A DNA stretch of 64,000 nt, taken from the NCBI RefSeq assembly GCF_029457495.1, contig NZ_CP120361.1:3178001-3242000 (forward strand), in the 5' to 3' direction. Source of the DNA: Chelativorans sp. AA-79 (GTDB lineage: Bacteria; Pseudomonadota; Alphaproteobacteria; Rhizobiales; Rhizobiaceae). The position numbers and the translations under genes were made by a program. Below, piece after piece: positions 26,645-40,114 of this stretch; positions within the stretch are counted from its first letter, which is position 1, and each line of letters opens with the position of its first letter. The notes below the pieces were generated by a model. It saw only the letters and a program-made list of their open reading frames with translations. It was not told the DNA's origin and did no database searches.

Positions 26645-27472
26645 TCAGGCGCGCACCGACGCCACTGCGCCGAAATGCACGTCACCCGCGGCGATCAGGA
26701 GCCGCGATCCATCATCCTCGCGTATGACGAACCTGCACAGCTCGTCTATTGTTTCGAACACGCCCCGCACGACGCGGCCATCCGCGCGGACGGAAACCTC
26801 GGAGCCGAGCCCGGCAGCCTGCGAAAGCCAGCGCTCGCGGATGGCCGCCGTGCCGTCCGGGCTCTTCCAGAGCGTGAAATTCTCCACCCAGGCAGATGAA
26901 AGCGCCATAAAAAGCCGTTCGGCGTCACAGTCCACGCCGAGCGCCTGCAGTGATGTGGCCGGATAGGGCAGATCGGCCGGATGGACGACGATATTGACCC
27001 CGATGCCGACGGCGACAGCAAAGCGGCCGTCGCCCAGCAGTGAGGACTCGAGCAGGATGCCGGCGAGTTTCGCTCCATCGGCCAACACGTCATTGGGCCA
27101 TTTGAGCTCGAAGCGGCTGCGCTGCCGCCGCTCCTCTCCGCCGTCGACGCCGATGCCGATGCGCGCTTGCGGGGCAACTGCGCGCAAGGCATCCGAGAGC
27201 GACAGTCCCGCCACGAAGCCCAGGATGGCGGCCATGCCGGGCTCGATCCGGTCGACCAGAAGCAATGTGGCGGCAAGATTGCCCGGCGGGGTCGCCCATA
27301 CACGGCCGCGCCGGCCGCGCCCGCTGGTCTGGTCCTTCGAAACGATCCAGAGATTTCCGGGATCGTCGCCCGCGGCCGCCCTTTCGAGAGCCAGCGCATT
27401 CGTCGACCCGACGCTCTCATGCGCCTCCAGCCGGTAACCGGCGGCAAGAGCCGAAGGCGCGAGCGCGAACAT
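26645..27472 (-). CDS. birA: biotin-[acetyl-CoA-carboxylase] ligase
   Basis: This 275-residue ligase attaches biotin to carboxylases. SVGSTNALALERA, the biotin-AMP loop GRGRRGRVWATPPGNL and LKWPNDVLADGAKLAGILLE are all present. There is no N-terminal helix-turn-helix, so it is a ligase without the E. coli repressor function. The ATG lies 1 bp after the nuoN stop. The biotin-containing carboxylase subunit encoded at 44999-47011 is a likely substrate. Confidence 0.92.
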   Translation of the reverse strand: MFALAPSALAAGYRLEAHESVGSTNALALERAAAGDDPGNLWIVSKDQTSGRGRRGRVWATPPGNLAATLLLVDRIEPGMAAILGFVAGLSLSDALRAVAPQARIGIGVDGGEERRQRSRFELKWPNDVLADGAKLAGILLESSLLGDGRFAVAVGIGVNIVVHPADLPYPATSLQALGVDCDAERLFMALSSAWVENFTLWKSPDGTAAIRERWLSQAAGLGSEVSVRADGRVVRGVFETIDELCRFVIREDDGSRLLIAAGDVHFGAVASVRA

Positions 27473-27473
27473 C

Positions 27474-28910
27474 TCAGAAGAACGTCATCGCTGCGGCTTC
27501 CGCCAGCCGGCCGACGGGACCGCCGAAGAACACGTAGAGAAGCACGAAGGCGCCCGAGAGCGAGAGCACGAAGCGCAGCTCGCCCGCCATGGGCTGGAAA
27601 GCGCCGACGGTTTCATCGAACCACATCACCTTGATGATGCGCAGATAGTAATAGGCGGCCACGACCGAGGCGAGCACGCCGATCACGGCGAGTGCAACCA
27701 GTCCGGCATCGATGGCCGCCAGGAACACGTACCACTTGGCCCAGAAGCCCGCGAGCGGCGGAATGCCCGCCATGGAGAACATCAGGATCGTCATGACGGT
27801 GGCCATTGCGGGATTGGCGGCGGCGAGCCCGGCCAGATCGTCGATCTGCTCGACATTGGTGTCGTTGCGGCGCATCGCCAGGATGAAGGCGAAGGTGCCC
27901 AGCGTCATGGCCAGATAGATGAGCATGTAGATGATGACCCCGCGCACGCCGGCCGGCGAATTGGCGGCGAGGCCCACCAGGGCGAAACCCATATGGCCGA
28001 TGGAGGAATAGGCCATCAGCCGCTTGATGTTGCGCTGCCCGATCGCGGCGAAGGAGCCGAGCAGCATGGAGGCGATCGAGATGAAGACGATGATCTGCTG
28101 CCAGTCGAGCGCGATCGGCTCGAAGGCCTGCATCGTGACGCGGACGAGCAGCGCCACCGCCGCCATCTTGGGGGCTGCGGCAAAGAAGGCCGTCACCGGC
28201 GTCGGCGCGCCTTCGTATACGTCCGGCGTCCACATGTGGAAGGGCACGGCCGAGATCTTGAAGGCGAGGCCGGCAAGGACGAAGACGAGACCGAAGATGA
28301 GGCCGAGCTGACGCTCGCCGTCCGCCAGCACGGAGGCGATGGCTTCGAAGCCCGTATTGCCGGTAAAGCCGTAGACCAGCGAAACGCCATAGAGCAGCAT
28401 GCCCGAGGAGAGCGCGCCAAGCACGAAATATTTCAGGCCCGCCTCCGTCGAGCGCACGCTGTCGCGGTTGATGGCGGCGACCACGTAGAGCGCAAGGGAG
28501 GTGAGTTCCAGCCCGAGATAGAGCGAGATCATGTCGTTGGCGGAGACCATCAGCATCATGCCCAGCGTCGAGAGCATGATGAGGACCGGATATTCGAACT
28601 TGTCGAACTTCTCCGCCTTGGCGAATCCCACCGACATCACCAGCGTCACGGCGGAGCCGACCAGCGTCAGAAGCTTCATGAAACGCGAGAAGGGATCGCT
28701 GACGAAGGCGCCGTCGAATGCCCAGCCATCCGCGGGGAAGACGACGATCCACACGATGACGGCCAGGAACAGCGCCACCGCAAGCCCGGTCACGGTGGTG
28801 TTTGCCCTCTCGCCCGAGAAGACACCGATCATCAAGAGAACCATCGCGCCCACGGCGAGCGCCACCTCGGGAACCGCGAGAGCCAGGCTCGATGTGAGAT
28901 CAAACGTCAT
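27474..28910 (-). CDS. nuoN: NADH-quinone oxidoreductase subunit N
   Basis: This 478-residue antiporter-like subunit of the complex I membrane arm has about 14 hydrophobic helices. Lys and Glu residues of the proton channel lie in helices such as [15 protein letters not shown] and [35 protein letters not shown] and [20 protein letters not shown] are diagnostic of NuoN. It ends the nuo series and is followed without gap by birA. Confidence 0.94.
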   Translation of the reverse strand: MTFDLTSSLALAVPEVALAVGAMVLLMIGVFSGERANTTVTGLAVALFLAVIVWIVVFPADGWAFDGAFVSDPFSRFMKLLTLVGSAVTLVMSVGFAKAEKFDKFEYPVLIMLSTLGMMLMVSANDMISLYLGLELTSLALYVVAAINRDSVRSTEAGLKYFVLGALSSGMLLYGVSLVYGFTGNTGFEAIASVLADGERQLGLIFGLVFVLAGLAFKISAVPFHMWTPDVYEGAPTPVTAFFAAAPKMAAVALLVRVTMQAFEPIALDWQQIIVFISIASMLLGSFAAIGQRNIKRLMAYSSIGHMGFALVGLAANSPAGVRGVIIYMLIYLAMTLGTFAFILAMRRNDTNVEQIDDLAGLAAANPAMATVMTILMFSMAGIPPLAGFWAKWYVFLAAIDAGLVALAVIGVLASVVAAYYYLRIIKVMWFDETVGAFQPMAGELRFVLSLSGAFVLLYVFFGGPVGRLAEAAAMTFF

Positions 28911-28925
28911 GCGAAGTCTTCCCGT

Positions 28926-30428
28926 TCAATTGGCGGCCGCGGTCGCGGTCTGGAGCGATGCGCTCACATGGTCGAGGAGCGCGCCGACGGAAGCCGTGGT
29001 CGTATCGAGGAGTGCTGCCGGATAGACGCCGAAAAAGATGACGAGCGCCACCAGGGGATAGAGGATCGTCTTCTCGCGCAGGGACAGATCCGTCAGGCCC
29101 TTCAGGCTCTCCTTGGTGAGTGCCCCGAAGATCACGCGGCGGTAGAGCCACAGCGCGTAGGCCGCCGAGAGGATCACGCCCGTGGTGGCGAAGAAGGCGA
29201 CCCAGGTGTTGACCTGGAAGACGGCGAGCAGCGTCAGGAACTCGCCCACGAATCCGCTCGTTCCGGGCAGGCCCACATTGGCCATGGTGAAGACCATGAA
29301 GGCCACCGCATATTTCGGCATGTTGTTCACGAGGCCGCCATAGGCCGCGATCTCGCGGGTGTGCATGCGGTCATAGACCACGCCGACGCAGAGGAAGAGC
29401 GCGCCCGAGACCAGGCCGTGGCTGAGCATCTGGAAGATGGCGCCCTGCACGCCCTGCTCGTTCATGGCGAATATGCCCATCGTCACGAAGCCCATATGGG
29501 CGACGGAGGAATAGGCGATGAGCTTCTTGATGTCCTCCTGCATCATCGCCACCAGCGAGGTGTAGATGATCGCGACGACCGAAAGCGTGAAGATGAAGGG
29601 CGCGAAGGCCGCGGACGCCTCGGGAAACATCGGCAGAGAGAAGCGCAGGAATCCGTAGCCGCCCATCTTCAGGAGGATGCCGGCCAGGATCACGGAGCCC
29701 GCCGTCGGCGCCTCCACATGGGCGTCGGGCAGCCAGGTATGCACCGGCCACATCGGCATCTTCACCGCGAACGAAGCGAAGAACGCCATCCATAGCCAAT
29801 ACTGCATCTGCACCGGGAAGGCGTGCGTGAGCAGCGTCGGGATATCCGTCGTGCCGGCCTGCCAGAACATGGCCATCATGGCCAGAAGCATGAGCACCGA
29901 GCCGGCGAGCGTGTAGAGGAAGAACTTGAAGCTCGCATAGACGCGGCGCTTGCCGCCCCACACGCCGATGATGATGAACATCGGGATGAGGCCCGCCTCG
30001 AAGAAGACGTAGAAGAGCACGATGTCCAGCGCGCAGAAAACGCCGATCATCAGCGTTTCCAGGATCAGGAACGCGATCATGTACTCCTTGACGCGGCTGT
30101 CGATCGCTTCCCAGCTCGCCAGGATGCAGAACGGCATCAGGAAGGTCGTGAGGATCACGAACAGCATCGAGATGCCGTCGACGCCCATGTGGTAGGAGAT
30201 GCCGGAGTCGAGCCAGTCCCGCTTCTCCACCATCTGGAAGCCGGGCACCGAATAATCGAAGCCGAGCCAGATGAAGAGCGAGAGGACGAAGGTGAAGACC
30301 GTGGTCAGCAGCGCCACATTGCGGATGTTGCGGCGCGCGCTCGCCCCGTCGTCCCGGATGAGCAGGATCAGGAACGCGCCGACGAGCGGCAGGAAGGTGA
30401 CCGTGGAAAGAATGGGCCAATCGGTCAT
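28926..30428 (-). CDS. nuoM: NADH-quinone oxidoreductase subunit M
   Basis: This 500-residue antiporter-like proton-pumping subunit of complex I includes [40 protein letters not shown] and [20 protein letters not shown]. The conserved channel Lys residues and a Glu in the fifth helix ([13 protein letters not shown] region) are visible. It starts 3 bp after nuoL ends and ends 15 bp before nuoN begins. Confidence 0.94.
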   Translation of the reverse strand: MTDWPILSTVTFLPLVGAFLILLIRDDGASARRNIRNVALLTTVFTFVLSLFIWLGFDYSVPGFQMVEKRDWLDSGISYHMGVDGISMLFVILTTFLMPFCILASWEAIDSRVKEYMIAFLILETLMIGVFCALDIVLFYVFFEAGLIPMFIIIGVWGGKRRVYASFKFFLYTLAGSVLMLLAMMAMFWQAGTTDIPTLLTHAFPVQMQYWLWMAFFASFAVKMPMWPVHTWLPDAHVEAPTAGSVILAGILLKMGGYGFLRFSLPMFPEASAAFAPFIFTLSVVAIIYTSLVAMMQEDIKKLIAYSSVAHMGFVTMGIFAMNEQGVQGAIFQMLSHGLVSGALFLCVGVVYDRMHTREIAAYGGLVNNMPKYAVAFMVFTMANVGLPGTSGFVGEFLTLLAVFQVNTWVAFFATTGVILSAAYALWLYRRVIFGALTKESLKGLTDLSLREKTILYPLVALVIFFGVYPAALLDTTTASVGALLDHVSASLQTATAAAN

Positions 30429-30431
30429 TTC

Positions 30432-32420
30432 TTAAAACGAGCTCCCAAGCATCATCCAGGTCACGAAGGCGGCGATGCCGATCAGCATCGCGAAAGCATA
30501 GTGGTAGAGATAGCCGGTCTGCAGCTTGACCACGCGGTTGGCGACATCGACGACGCGCGCGGAGATGCCATCCGGGCCGAGCCCGTCGATGAACCAGCCG
30601 TCGCCCTTCTTCCAGAGGAAAGTGCCCAGCCGCTTTGCCGGCCGCACGAAGAGGAAATCGTAGGCTTCGTCGAAATACCACTTGTTGAGGAGGAATGCGT
30701 AGAGGCCACGATGCTGCTCCGCCAGCCGCTTCGGGCTTTCCGGGGAGCGGATGTAGAACTGCCAGGCAATGAGGAGGCCGAGCAACATGGCCACGAAGGG
30801 CGACAGCTTCACCCACAGCGGAACGTGGTGGAACTCCTCGAGGATCTCATTCTCCGGCAGCGTGAAGAGTGCGCCCTTCCAGAAATGCCCGTATTCGTGA
30901 CCGACGAAGAAGCCCTCGAAGAGCAGGCCGGCGAACAGGGCGCCAGCCGCCAGCAGGAAGAGCGGGACCAGCATCACATACGGGGATTCATGCACATGAT
31001 GCATGACATCGGAGGACGCGCGCGGCTTGCCGTGGAACGTCATGAAGATGAGCCGCCAGGAATAGAAGCTGGTGAAGACCGCGGCCACGACGAGCAGCGT
31101 GAAGGCGATGGGCGCCACGGCGTTGTGGGCGACGAAGGAGCCCTCGATGATGGCGTCCTTGGAGAAGAAGCCTGCCGTGCCGATGAGCGTGCCGGGGATG
31201 CCGACGCCGGTCAGCGCCAGCGTGCCGATCACCATCATCCAGTAGGTCTTCGGGATCAGCGTCCTGAGCCCGCCCATCTTGCGCATGTCCTGCTCGTCGG
31301 AGACGGCATGGATCACCGAGCCGGCCCCCAGGAAGAGCAGCGCCTTGAAGAAGGCGTGCGTGAAAAGGTGGAAGATCGCCGCGCTGTAGAAGCCCGTGCC
31401 CAGGGCCACGAACATGTAGCCGAGCTGCGAGCAGGTCGAATAGGCGATCACGCGCTTGATGTCGTTCTGCACAAGGCCGATGGTCGCCGCGAAGAAGGCC
31501 GTGAAGGCACCGACGGCGGTGACCACCGTCAGCGCCGTGGCCGACAGTTCGAATATCGGCGACAGCCGCGCCACCATGAAGACGCCCGCGGTCACCATGG
31601 TCGCGGCATGAATCAGCGCAGAGACCGGCGTCGGGCCCTCCATGGCGTCCGGAAGCCAGGTATGAAGCGGCACCTGCGCCGACTTGCCCATGGCCCCCAT
31701 GAAAAGAAGCAGGCAGACGATGGTCAGCGCGGCGTGCGGATCGAGCGCATAGCCCAGGAAGGTGAGAACCGGCTCGGCCGCTCCCGCCCCGCCCTCGGCC
31801 GGCATGAAGGCGGCCGTGTTGGCGAAGATCGTGTCGAAATTGACCGAGCCGAAGAGGACAAAGACGCCGAAGATGCCGAGCGCGAAACCGAAGTCGCCGA
31901 CACGGTTGACGATGAAGGCCTTCATGGCCGCCGCATTGGCGGAAGGCTTCTTGTACCAGAAGCCGATGAGCAGATAGGAGGCGAGGCCCACGCCCTCCCA
32001 GCCGAAGAACATCTGCACCAGGTTGTCGGACGTCACCAGCATGAGCATGGCGAAGGTGAAGAGCGACAGATAGGCGAAGAAGCGGGGACGATCGGGATCG
32101 TGGTGCATGTAGCCGATCGAATAGATGTGCACCAGCGCCGAGACGGTGTTGACCACCACCAGCATCACGGCCGTCAGCGTGTCGATCCTGAGCGCCCAGT
32201 CCACGTCGAGCGCGCCCGAGGAGATGAAGCGCAGCACCGGGACGGTGAAGGCCTCGCCCTCGCCCAGCGCCACGGAGAAGAAGGCGATCCAGGACAGGAC
32301 GGCCGCGATCACCAGCAGGCCGGAGGTGATGTATTCGGACCCCTTCGCGCCGATGGAGCGGCCGAAGAACCCGGCAATAAGAAAGCCCGCAAGCGGAAGG
32401 AAAACGATCGCCTGATACAT
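30432..32420 (-). CDS. nuoL: NADH-quinone oxidoreductase subunit L
   Basis: This 662-residue, largest antiporter-like subunit of complex I forms the far end of the membrane arm. It contains [40 protein letters not shown] sequence and [17 protein letters not shown]. The last hundred residues hold the long lateral helix and a final anchor helix, as expected for NuoL and not for M or N. Confidence 0.94.
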   Translation of the reverse strand: MYQAIVFLPLAGFLIAGFFGRSIGAKGSEYITSGLLVIAAVLSWIAFFSVALGEGEAFTVPVLRFISSGALDVDWALRIDTLTAVMLVVVNTVSALVHIYSIGYMHHDPDRPRFFAYLSLFTFAMLMLVTSDNLVQMFFGWEGVGLASYLLIGFWYKKPSANAAAMKAFIVNRVGDFGFALGIFGVFVLFGSVNFDTIFANTAAFMPAEGGAGAAEPVLTFLGYALDPHAALTIVCLLLFMGAMGKSAQVPLHTWLPDAMEGPTPVSALIHAATMVTAGVFMVARLSPIFELSATALTVVTAVGAFTAFFAATIGLVQNDIKRVIAYSTCSQLGYMFVALGTGFYSAAIFHLFTHAFFKALLFLGAGSVIHAVSDEQDMRKMGGLRTLIPKTYWMMVIGTLALTGVGIPGTLIGTAGFFSKDAIIEGSFVAHNAVAPIAFTLLVVAAVFTSFYSWRLIFMTFHGKPRASSDVMHHVHESPYVMLVPLFLLAAGALFAGLLFEGFFVGHEYGHFWKGALFTLPENEILEEFHHVPLWVKLSPFVAMLLGLLIAWQFYIRSPESPKRLAEQHRGLYAFLLNKWYFDEAYDFLFVRPAKRLGTFLWKKGDGWFIDGLGPDGISARVVDVANRVVKLQTGYLYHYAFAMLIGIAAFVTWMMLGSSF

Positions 32421-32433
32421 GAAGGTCCCCTCT

Positions 32434-32742
32434 TCAGCCCTTCATCATGTTGATGTCTTCCACCGCGATCGAGCCGCGGTTGCGGAAGAAGACCACAAGG
32501 ATGGCAAGGCCGATCGCGGCCTCGGCCGCGGCAACGGTCAGCACGAAGAGCGCAAAGACCTGCCCCACCAGATCGCCCAGCTCCGCCGAAAAGGCGATGA
32601 AGTTGAGGTTCACGGAAAGCAGGATGAGCTCGATGGACATCAAAATGATGATGACGTTCTTACGGTTGAGAAAGATGCCGAAGACGCCGAGCGTGAAAAG
32701 AATGGCCGAAACGGTGAGATAATGCGCGATGCCGACTTCCAT
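32434..32742 (-). CDS. nuoK: NADH-quinone oxidoreductase subunit K
   Basis: This 102-residue, three-helix subunit of the complex I membrane arm has the conserved Glu residues of the proton path in the second and third helices ([40 protein letters not shown]). Length and sequence are typical. It is separated from nuoJ by 4 bp. Confidence 0.94.
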   Translation of the reverse strand: MEVGIAHYLTVSAILFTLGVFGIFLNRKNVIIILMSIELILLSVNLNFIAFSAELGDLVGQVFALFVLTVAAAEAAIGLAILVVFFRNRGSIAVEDINMMKG

Positions 32743-32746
32743 GACC

Positions 32747-33367
32747 TCAGATCCCCTCGCCCGTTTCCACCTTGCGGATTTCGATCGCGGTCGCCGGCGT
32801 GCGCGCCACCTGTTCGGAGATGTTCTGCCGCTTCACGTTCGGCTTGTGCCTGAGCGTGAGCACGATCGCGCCGATCATGGCCACGAGCAGGATGAGGCCC
32901 GCGACCTGGAAGAAGTAGAAATAGTCCGTGTAGAGAATGTCACCCAGCGCGGCGGTGTTGTGCCGCACGGCGATCTCCGGCGTAGGCTTGGCCACTTCCG
33001 CCGCGATTTCCGGCGAGAAGGCGTAGCCGCCGAGGACCACGATCAGTTCCACGGCGAGAATGATCCCCACCATGGCGCCGATCGGCGCATATTGCAGCGC
33101 TCCGTGCTTCAATTCGGCGAAGTCCACATCGAGCATCATGACGACGAAGAGGAAGAGCACCGCCACCGCGCCGACATAGACGACGAGCAGGATCATCGCC
33201 AGGAATTCGGCGCCCGTCAGCAGGAAGAGTGCGGCCGCGTTGAAGAAGGTCAGGATCAGGTAGAGAACCGAATGAACGGGGTTGCGCGCCGAGATGACCA
33301 TGAAGGCCGCCGCAACCGCGATGAAGGCGAAGAGATAGAAGAAGATCGCCTCGAGTCCTGTCAGCAT
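32747..33367 (-). CDS. nuoJ: NADH-quinone oxidoreductase subunit J
   Basis: This 206-residue membrane subunit has five hydrophobic helices and a hydrophilic tail of about 35 residues. The conserved third-helix motif reads [20 protein letters not shown], including the Tyr-Val-Gly stretch near the coupling point of complex I. The ATG at 33367 has GAGGGA five bases upstream; the longer frame lacks a site. A gap of 123 bp, with no gene visible, separates it from nuoI. Confidence 0.93.
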   Translation of the reverse strand: MLTGLEAIFFYLFAFIAVAAAFMVISARNPVHSVLYLILTFFNAAALFLLTGAEFLAMILLVVYVGAVAVLFLFVVMMLDVDFAELKHGALQYAPIGAMVGIILAVELIVVLGGYAFSPEIAAEVAKPTPEIAVRHNTAALGDILYTDYFYFFQVAGLILLVAMIGAIVLTLRHKPNVKRQNISEQVARTPATAIEIRKVETGEGI

Positions 33368-33490
33368 CGATTCCCTCGATTGTTTCCATGGCCGGCGCTG
33401 CCGCACCGGCCGTTCGTTCAGCCCCGATTGCCGGCCCTCTTAAATGAGCGCCCCGCCCTCGTCTACTCCTGCAGTCCCAACCGCCGCCGC

Positions 33491-33982
33491 TTAGCGATAC
33501 GGCGCGTCGAGCTCGATGTTGCGCGCAAGCTCGCGCTCCCACCGGTCGCCGTTCGCAAGCAGCTTTTCCTTGTCGTAGTAGAGTTCCTCGCGCGTTTCCG
33601 TCGCGAACTCGAAATTCGGCCCCTCGACGACCGCGTCGACCGGGCAGGCTTCCTGGCAGAAGCCGCAATAGATGCATTTCACCATGTCGATATCGTACCG
33701 CACGGTACGGCGCGTGCCGTCATTGCGGCGCGGACCCGCTTCGATGGTGATGGCCTGCGCCGGGCAGATCGCCTCGCAGAGCTTGCAGGCGATGCAGCGC
33801 TCCTCGCCGTTCGGGTAGCGGCGCAGCGCGTGTTCGCCGCGGAAGCGGGGACTGATCGGCCCCTTCTCATGCGGATAGTTGAGCGTCGCCTTGGGCGAGA
33901 AGAACTGCCGCATGGACAGAACGATCGCGCCGAAGAACTCCTTCAGGAGAAGGGATTTGGCGGCCTGGGCAAGAGCTGACAT
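33491..33982 (-). CDS. nuoI: NADH-quinone oxidoreductase subunit I
   Basis: This 163-residue ferredoxin-like subunit carries clusters N6a and N6b. Two complete 4Fe-4S motifs are present, [12 protein letters not shown] and [12 protein letters not shown]. The N-terminal amphipathic segment ([13 protein letters not shown]) docks at the membrane. The second in-frame ATG (33982) is preferred since GGAG lies seven bases upstream. Confidence 0.94.
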   Translation of the reverse strand: MSALAQAAKSLLLKEFFGAIVLSMRQFFSPKATLNYPHEKGPISPRFRGEHALRRYPNGEERCIACKLCEAICPAQAITIEAGPRRNDGTRRTVRYDIDMVKCIYCGFCQEACPVDAVVEGPNFEFATETREELYYDKEKLLANGDRWERELARNIELDAPYR

Positions 33983-34016
33983 CGTCATTCTCCAGCGATT
34001 CTGGACGGGCGGCCTC

Positions 34017-35060
34017 TCATGCCAGCCCCGTGAATTTCAGGAATGCCGCCGTCGCCACCACCATGAAGAGAGAGATCGGCAGGAACACTTTCCAGCCGAG
34101 CCGCATGAGCTGGTCGTAGCGGTAGCGCGGCACGAAGGATTTTACGAGCGCGAACATGAAGAAGACGCCCACAAGCTTGAGCACGAACCAGATCACCCCG
34201 GGCACCCAGGTGAAGGGCGCGAAATCGAAGGGAGGCAGCCATCCGCCGAGGAAGAGGATGGTGGTCAGCGCGCACATCAGGACGATGGCGACATATTCGC
34301 CGAGGAAGAAGAGAAGGAACGGCGTCGAGGAATACTCGATCATGTGGCCGGCCACGAGTTCCGATTCGGCCTCGACCAGATCGAAGGGCGGACGGTTCGT
34401 CTCCGCGAGCGCCGAGATGAAAAAGATGATGAACATCGGGAACAGCGCGAGCCAGTGCCAGTCGAGGAAGGAGTTCGGCAGGCCCACCATGGTGCCCAGC
34501 CCGTCGCGCTGTGACAGCACGATATCCGTCAGGTTGAGCGACCCCACGGCAAGAAGCACCGTCACGATCACGAAACCGATGGAGACCTCGTAGGAGACCA
34601 TCTGCGCGGCCGAGCGCAGGGCTCCCAGGAACGGATATTTCGAGTTCGACGCCCAGCCGCCCATGATCACGCCATAGACCTCCAGCGAGGAGATGGCGAA
34701 GACGTAGAGGATGCCGACATTGACGTTGGCGATGGCCCAGCCTTCGCTCACCGGGATCACAGCCCAGGCGGAGAGCGCCAGGGCGGCGGCAACCAGCGGC
34801 GCCAGAAGGAACACGCCCTTGTTGGCGCCGGACGGAATCACCGGCTCCTTGAAGACGAACTTCAGGAGATCGGCGAACGCCTGCAGCGTGCCCCAGGGGC
34901 CGACGACGTTCGGGCCGCGGCGAAGCTGGACGGCCGCCCAGACCTTGCGGTCGGCATAAAGGAGATAGGCGACGCCGACGAGCAGGATGACGATGAGCGC
35001 CACCGACTTGAGCAAAATCAGGAGGCCCGGAAGAAGGTAGAGCGTGACAAAGGATTCCAT
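34017..35060 (-). CDS. nuoH: NADH-quinone oxidoreductase subunit H
   Basis: This 347-residue, eight-helix subunit holds part of the quinone site. Conserved stretches are [20 protein letters not shown], the loop [20 protein letters not shown] and the acidic E-channel loop [19 protein letters not shown]. It links the hydrophilic arm to the proton-pumping subunits. It lies 13 bp after nuoG. Confidence 0.94.
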   Translation of the reverse strand: MESFVTLYLLPGLLILLKSVALIVILLVGVAYLLYADRKVWAAVQLRRGPNVVGPWGTLQAFADLLKFVFKEPVIPSGANKGVFLLAPLVAAALALSAWAVIPVSEGWAIANVNVGILYVFAISSLEVYGVIMGGWASNSKYPFLGALRSAAQMVSYEVSIGFVIVTVLLAVGSLNLTDIVLSQRDGLGTMVGLPNSFLDWHWLALFPMFIIFFISALAETNRPPFDLVEAESELVAGHMIEYSSTPFLLFFLGEYVAIVLMCALTTILFLGGWLPPFDFAPFTWVPGVIWFVLKLVGVFFMFALVKSFVPRYRYDQLMRLGWKVFLPISLFMVVATAAFLKFTGLA

Positions 35061-35073
35061 CGGTTCTCGCCCC

Positions 35074-37155
35074 CTACTCGGCCGCCTGTTTCAATTCGCC
35101 GCGCGCAAGTGCCGAGCACTCGGCCATCACCGCGGACGCCCGCGCGATCGGGTTGGTGAGGTAGAAGTCCGCCACCGTCGAGAGGAAGGGCGCGGCATTG
35201 AGCTTGCCGGAAAGCCCGGCGAGCGCCAGCACCTGGTCGGCCGTCCCCGGTTCGATCGCATCGAGGCCCGCGAAATGCGGATATTCGACGTAGAGCTGCG
35301 AACGGAGCTGCTGCAGCGAATCGAAGGGCAGCTTGTGGCCGAGCACGTCCGACAGCGCGCGCAGCACCGCCCAGTCCTCGCGGGCATCGCCCGGGGCGAA
35401 GCCGGCGCGGTTCGTCATCTGCACGCGGCCTTCCGTGTTCACATAGGTGGCCGACTTCTCCGCATAGGTCGCGCCGGGCAGGATCACGTCGGCGCGGTGC
35501 GCGCCGGCATCGCCATGGGTGCCGATATAGACCGTGAAGGCGTCGCCGATCCCGTTCATATCGATCTCGTCGGCGCCCAGCAGGAAGAGCACCTCCATCG
35601 TGCCCATCATGCCGGCGACGTCCTTGCCGCCCCTGGCGGGCACGAGACCGAGATCGAGACCGCCCACGCGGCTTGCCGCCGTGTGCAGCACGGCAAAGCC
35701 GTTCCACTCCGCCGAGGCCGCGCCGATTTCGCCGGCAAGCCTCGCCGCGCGGGCAAGCACCGCCGCACCGTCGGGACGGGCGAGCGCCCCCTGCCCCACG
35801 ATGACCATCGGGCGCTTGGCATCCTTGAGCACCGACAGGAAGTCTCCCTTCCCGTCGGCCAGATCCGAAAGGGTCTCGGGCCCGGCGCCGAGATGCGTGT
35901 AGTCGTAGCGCAGCTCGCCGCCTTCGCCGATCACGCCGATGGGGAATTCGCCCATGCGCCAGCGCTTGCGGATGCGGGCGTTGAGCACCGCCGCCTCGAT
36001 ACGCGGGTTGGCGCCGATCATCAGCAGGGCATCGGCCTGCTCGATCCCCTCGATGGTCGGGTTGAAGATGTAGCTCGCGCGGCCGAACTTCGGATCGAGC
36101 GCGGTGCCGTCCTGCCTGCAGTCGATATTGGGCGAACCGAGCGACTGCATGAGTTGTTTCAGCGCATACATCTCCTCGACGCTGGCGAGATCGCCTCCGA
36201 TCGCGCCGATCTTCTCCGGCGCGGCCTTCTTCACGGCCTTGGCGATCGCCTCGAAGGCTTCCGGCCAGCTTGCCGGCTGCAGGCGCTTGCCCTTGCGCAC
36301 ATAGGGCCGGTCGAGGCGCTGGGTCCTGAGGCCGTCCCAGACGAAGCGGGTCTTGTCGGAGATCCACTCCTCGTTCACGAATTCGTTGACGATCGGCAGG
36401 ATCCGCATCACCTCGCGGCCGCGCGTGTCCACGCGGATCGCGGAGCCGACTGCATCCATGACATCGATGGACTGGGTCTTCGTGAGCTCCCAGGGGCGGG
36501 CCTGGAAGGCATAGGGCTTGGAGGTCAGCGCGCCCACGGGGCAGAGGTCGATCACATTGCCCTGGAGTTCGGACGTCATCGCCTGCTCCAGATAGGTGGT
36601 GATCTCCATGTCCTCGCCGCGGCCCGTGGCGCCCAGCTCCGAAATGCCGCCCACCTCGGTGGTGAAGCGCACACAGCGCGTGCAGTGGATGCAGCGCGTC
36701 ATGATCGTCTTGACGAGCGGACCGATATACTTGTCCTCGACGGCGCGCTTGTTCTCGTGGAAGCGCGAGGAATCCACGCCATAGGCCATGGCCTGGTCCT
36801 GCAGGTCGCACTCGCCGCCCTGGTCGCAGATCGGACAGTCGAGCGGATGGTTGATGAGCAGGAACTCCATCACCCCTTCGCGCGCCTTCTTCACCATCGG
36901 CGTCTTGGTGAAGATCTCCGGCACCTCGCCATTCGGTCCCGGACGGAGGTCGCGCACACCCATGGCGCAGGAAGCCGCCGGCTTGGGCGGCCCTCCCTTC
37001 ACCTCGACCAGGCACATGCGGCAGTTGCCGGCGACGGAAAGCCGCTCATGGAAGCAGAAGCGCGGAATCTCCGCCCCCGCTTCCTCGGCAGCCTGCAGCA
37101 GCGTGTAGTGATCGGGAACCTCGATCTCCGTGCCGTCGACTTTCAACCTAGCCAT
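35074..37155 (-). CDS. nuoG: NADH-quinone oxidoreductase subunit G
   Basis: This 693-residue subunit starts with a 2Fe-2S domain ([15 protein letters not shown]), continues with a His/Cys cluster motif ([19 protein letters not shown]) and 4Fe-4S ligands ([10 protein letters not shown]), then a molybdopterin-oxidoreductase-like domain without cofactor. It passes electrons from NuoF towards NuoI. Its ATG overlaps the last bases of the pentapeptide-repeat gene (stop at 37148-37150), so its translation may now depend on that inserted gene. Confidence 0.94.
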   Translation of the reverse strand: MARLKVDGTEIEVPDHYTLLQAAEEAGAEIPRFCFHERLSVAGNCRMCLVEVKGGPPKPAASCAMGVRDLRPGPNGEVPEIFTKTPMVKKAREGVMEFLLINHPLDCPICDQGGECDLQDQAMAYGVDSSRFHENKRAVEDKYIGPLVKTIMTRCIHCTRCVRFTTEVGGISELGATGRGEDMEITTYLEQAMTSELQGNVIDLCPVGALTSKPYAFQARPWELTKTQSIDVMDAVGSAIRVDTRGREVMRILPIVNEFVNEEWISDKTRFVWDGLRTQRLDRPYVRKGKRLQPASWPEAFEAIAKAVKKAAPEKIGAIGGDLASVEEMYALKQLMQSLGSPNIDCRQDGTALDPKFGRASYIFNPTIEGIEQADALLMIGANPRIEAAVLNARIRKRWRMGEFPIGVIGEGGELRYDYTHLGAGPETLSDLADGKGDFLSVLKDAKRPMVIVGQGALARPDGAAVLARAARLAGEIGAASAEWNGFAVLHTAASRVGGLDLGLVPARGGKDVAGMMGTMEVLFLLGADEIDMNGIGDAFTVYIGTHGDAGAHRADVILPGATYAEKSATYVNTEGRVQMTNRAGFAPGDAREDWAVLRALSDVLGHKLPFDSLQQLRSQLYVEYPHFAGLDAIEPGTADQVLALAGLSGKLNAAPFLSTVADFYLTNPIARASAVMAECSALARGELKQAAE

Positions 37156-37489
37156 TATCGCGCGCCTCGCGTTCTTTCCATGCGGCGATCAGGTCCGAGA
37201 CCTCGATGCCGTCTATCGTCATGCCCTCCAGCCGGCAATTCGTGATGGACGCGCCGGCAAGATTGGCATTCTCAATTCGCAGGCCGGAAAAATTGACGTC
37301 CTTCACCGTCCAGCCGGACATGTTCAGGTCATCGAAGGTGCAGCCCGACAGATTAATGTCGTGGTACTTACCGCCCGACAGATTGACGTTCTCGAAGCTG
37401 CACCCAGACAGATTGACGTCGTCGAAAACCGACCCCGACAGGTCGCTTTTCCTCACCGTCATCCGGTGCTTTTCCCCTTCGATCTTCAT
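37148..37489 (-). CDS. pentapeptide-repeat protein inserted between nuoF and nuoG
   Basis: This 113-residue protein has about seven decads of the pentapeptide-repeat type ([50 protein letters not shown] and so on), which should fold as a short right-handed beta-helix, followed by a helical tail ([15 protein letters not shown]). It is not a complex I subunit. Some pentapeptide proteins mimic DNA or act as scaffolds; nothing here decides its role. Its start lies in one copy of a 19-bp tandem duplication and its stop overlaps the nuoG start, so it is neatly embedded in the operon. Confidence 0.85.
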   Translation of the reverse strand: MKIEGEKHRMTVRKSDLSGSVFDDVNLSGCSFENVNLSGGKYHDINLSGCTFDDLNMSGWTVKDVNFSGLRIENANLAGASITNCRLEGMTIDGIEVSDLIAAWKEREARDNG

Positions 37490-37512
37490 CGCCCTATTCC
37501 GCCTTCATCGCC

Positions 37513-37521
<9 letters not shown>
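37484..37521. repeat. 19-bp tandem duplication at the nuoF / pentapeptide gene junction
   Basis: Positions 37484-37502 and 37503-37521 are the same 19 bp with one mismatch (CCCTATTCC versus CCCTACTCC). On the coding strand one copy carries the nuoF stop and the other the start of the pentapeptide gene. The duplicated unit creates a five-codon mini-frame, ATG AAG GCG GAA TAG, between the two genes. It looks like a local duplication linked to the arrival or tuning of the inserted gene. Confidence 0.85.
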
Positions 37522-38817
<1,296 letters not shown>

Positions 38818-38827
38818 CCGTCTCTCC

Positions 38828-40114
38828 TCAGCGCGGCTTCTTGCCGAAGACGCGCTCATATTCGGCGACACCGCCCTTGGCGAGCGCCTTGGCCTGCTTG
38901 ACCCAGTCCTCGCGCTCGATCCGGCCCTTGAACTTCAGGTAGCCGTCCACCCATTCGCGCTCCGCCTTCTTCCAGGAGGCGACCTGCGCATAGGTGTAGA
39001 TGCCGAGATCGTTCAGAATACCCTCGATGCGCGGGCCGACGCCCGAGATCATCTTCAGGTCGTCCGGCTGGGCCGGGCGCTCGATGCCCTGCGGGCGGAC
39101 CGCCTTGACGGGCCTGCCGGCCGTGGGCGCCTCCGCGGGCGCGGGCGATTCCGGCCCGACATCCATGCCGGAAGCCGCCTTCCGCTTCTTCAGCTCCGGC
39201 GCGCGAAGCGAAGGCTCCTGGTCCCTCGGCTTATCACTGTGGTGGCGGGTGCGCGACGTCACCTCCGCCTCCTCGGCGACGCGGTCGGCTTGAGCCGCAT
39301 TCTCCTTCGGTGCCCGCACGCTGGCGCGCCGCTCGCCGTTCCTGGTCGCCTTGACCGGCGACGGCGACCTGATCGCCTCCGCGGTCTCGACAGCGTCCGT
39401 CTTGGGCTTGGCGGCACGCGTGGGGGGAACCGCGGTCCCCTCACCGGTCTTTCCGGCGCGCCTGGCGACCTTCTGGCCGCCCTCGGGGAACTTCAGGACC
39501 ACACTCTCGTCGGTGAGCGAGGTGAAACCGGAAGCCGGTTCTGACGTGAAGCGGTCGATCTGCGACCCCGGCTCGATCGTGTCGCCCCTGCCCGCCTCGA
39601 AAGCATCGATGATCTCCTCCAGCCGCTCGGGCGTCAGGTCCTCATAAGTGTCCTTGAAGATCATCACCATGGGCGCGTTCACGCAGGCGCCCTGGCATTC
39701 CACCTCCTCCCAGGAGAGCGTGCCGCCCTCACTGGTGTGGAAGGGCTCGGGATGGATCTTCGTCTTGCAGACCTCGATCAGGTCGCCGGCGCCCCTGAGC
39801 ATGCAGGGCGTGGTGCCGCAGACCTGCACATGGGCGCGGGTGCCGACCGGAGCCAGCTGGAACTGCGTATAGAATGTCGCCACCTCGAGTACGCGGATCA
39901 AGGGCATGTCGAGCATCCTGGCGACATATTCGATCGCCGCGCGCGTCACCCAGCCCTCCTGCTCCTGCGCACGCATTAGCAGCGGGATCACCGCCGAGTG
40001 CTGGCGCCCCGGCGGGTACTTGCCGATGACATGATGCGCCCAGGCCTCGTTCTCCCTGGTGAAGGCAAAGCCCTGGGGCTGGACGGCTTCGTCTGCGAGA
40101 CGGCGGACTGCCAT
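38828..40114 (-). CDS. nuoE: NADH-quinone oxidoreductase subunit E with a long C-terminal extension
   Basis: Residues 1-190 are a normal NuoE, with the 2Fe-2S ligands in [11 protein letters not shown] and [10 protein letters not shown]. The protein then continues to 428 residues, against about 160-230 in most bacteria. The extra part is a charged, low-complexity linker (about 215-345) followed by a folded-looking end: [20 protein letters not shown], a helix-hairpin-helix-like motif, and a helical tail. Similar extensions occur in Rhizobiales; the role of the extra domain is not known to me. Confidence 0.93.
   Translation of the reverse strand: MAVRRLADEAVQPQGFAFTRENEAWAHHVIGKYPPGRQHSAVIPLLMRAQEQEGWVTRAAIEYVARMLDMPLIRVLEVATFYTQFQLAPVGTRAHVQVCGTTPCMLRGAGDLIEVCKTKIHPEPFHTSEGGTLSWEEVECQGACVNAPMVMIFKDTYEDLTPERLEEIIDAFEAGRGDTIEPGSQIDRFTSEPASGFTSLTDESVVLKFPEGGQKVARRAGKTGEGTAVPPTRAAKPKTDAVETAEAIRSPSPVKATRNGERRASVRAPKENAAQADRVAEEAEVTSRTRHHSDKPRDQEPSLRAPELKKRKAASGMDVGPESPAPAEAPTAGRPVKAVRPQGIERPAQPDDLKMISGVGPRIEGILNDLGIYTYAQVASWKKAEREWVDGYLKFKGRIEREDWVKQAKALAKGGVAEYERVFGKKPR

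Noticed and set aside
27993..29795. 600-codon + strand frame
   Set aside because: Antisense shadow of nuoN and nuoM with low-complexity composition.
29823..32453. 876-codon open frame on the + strand
   Set aside because: It is antisense to nuoL and nuoM, rich in Glu, Arg and His with no family motifs, and arises from the third-position GC bias of the real genes.
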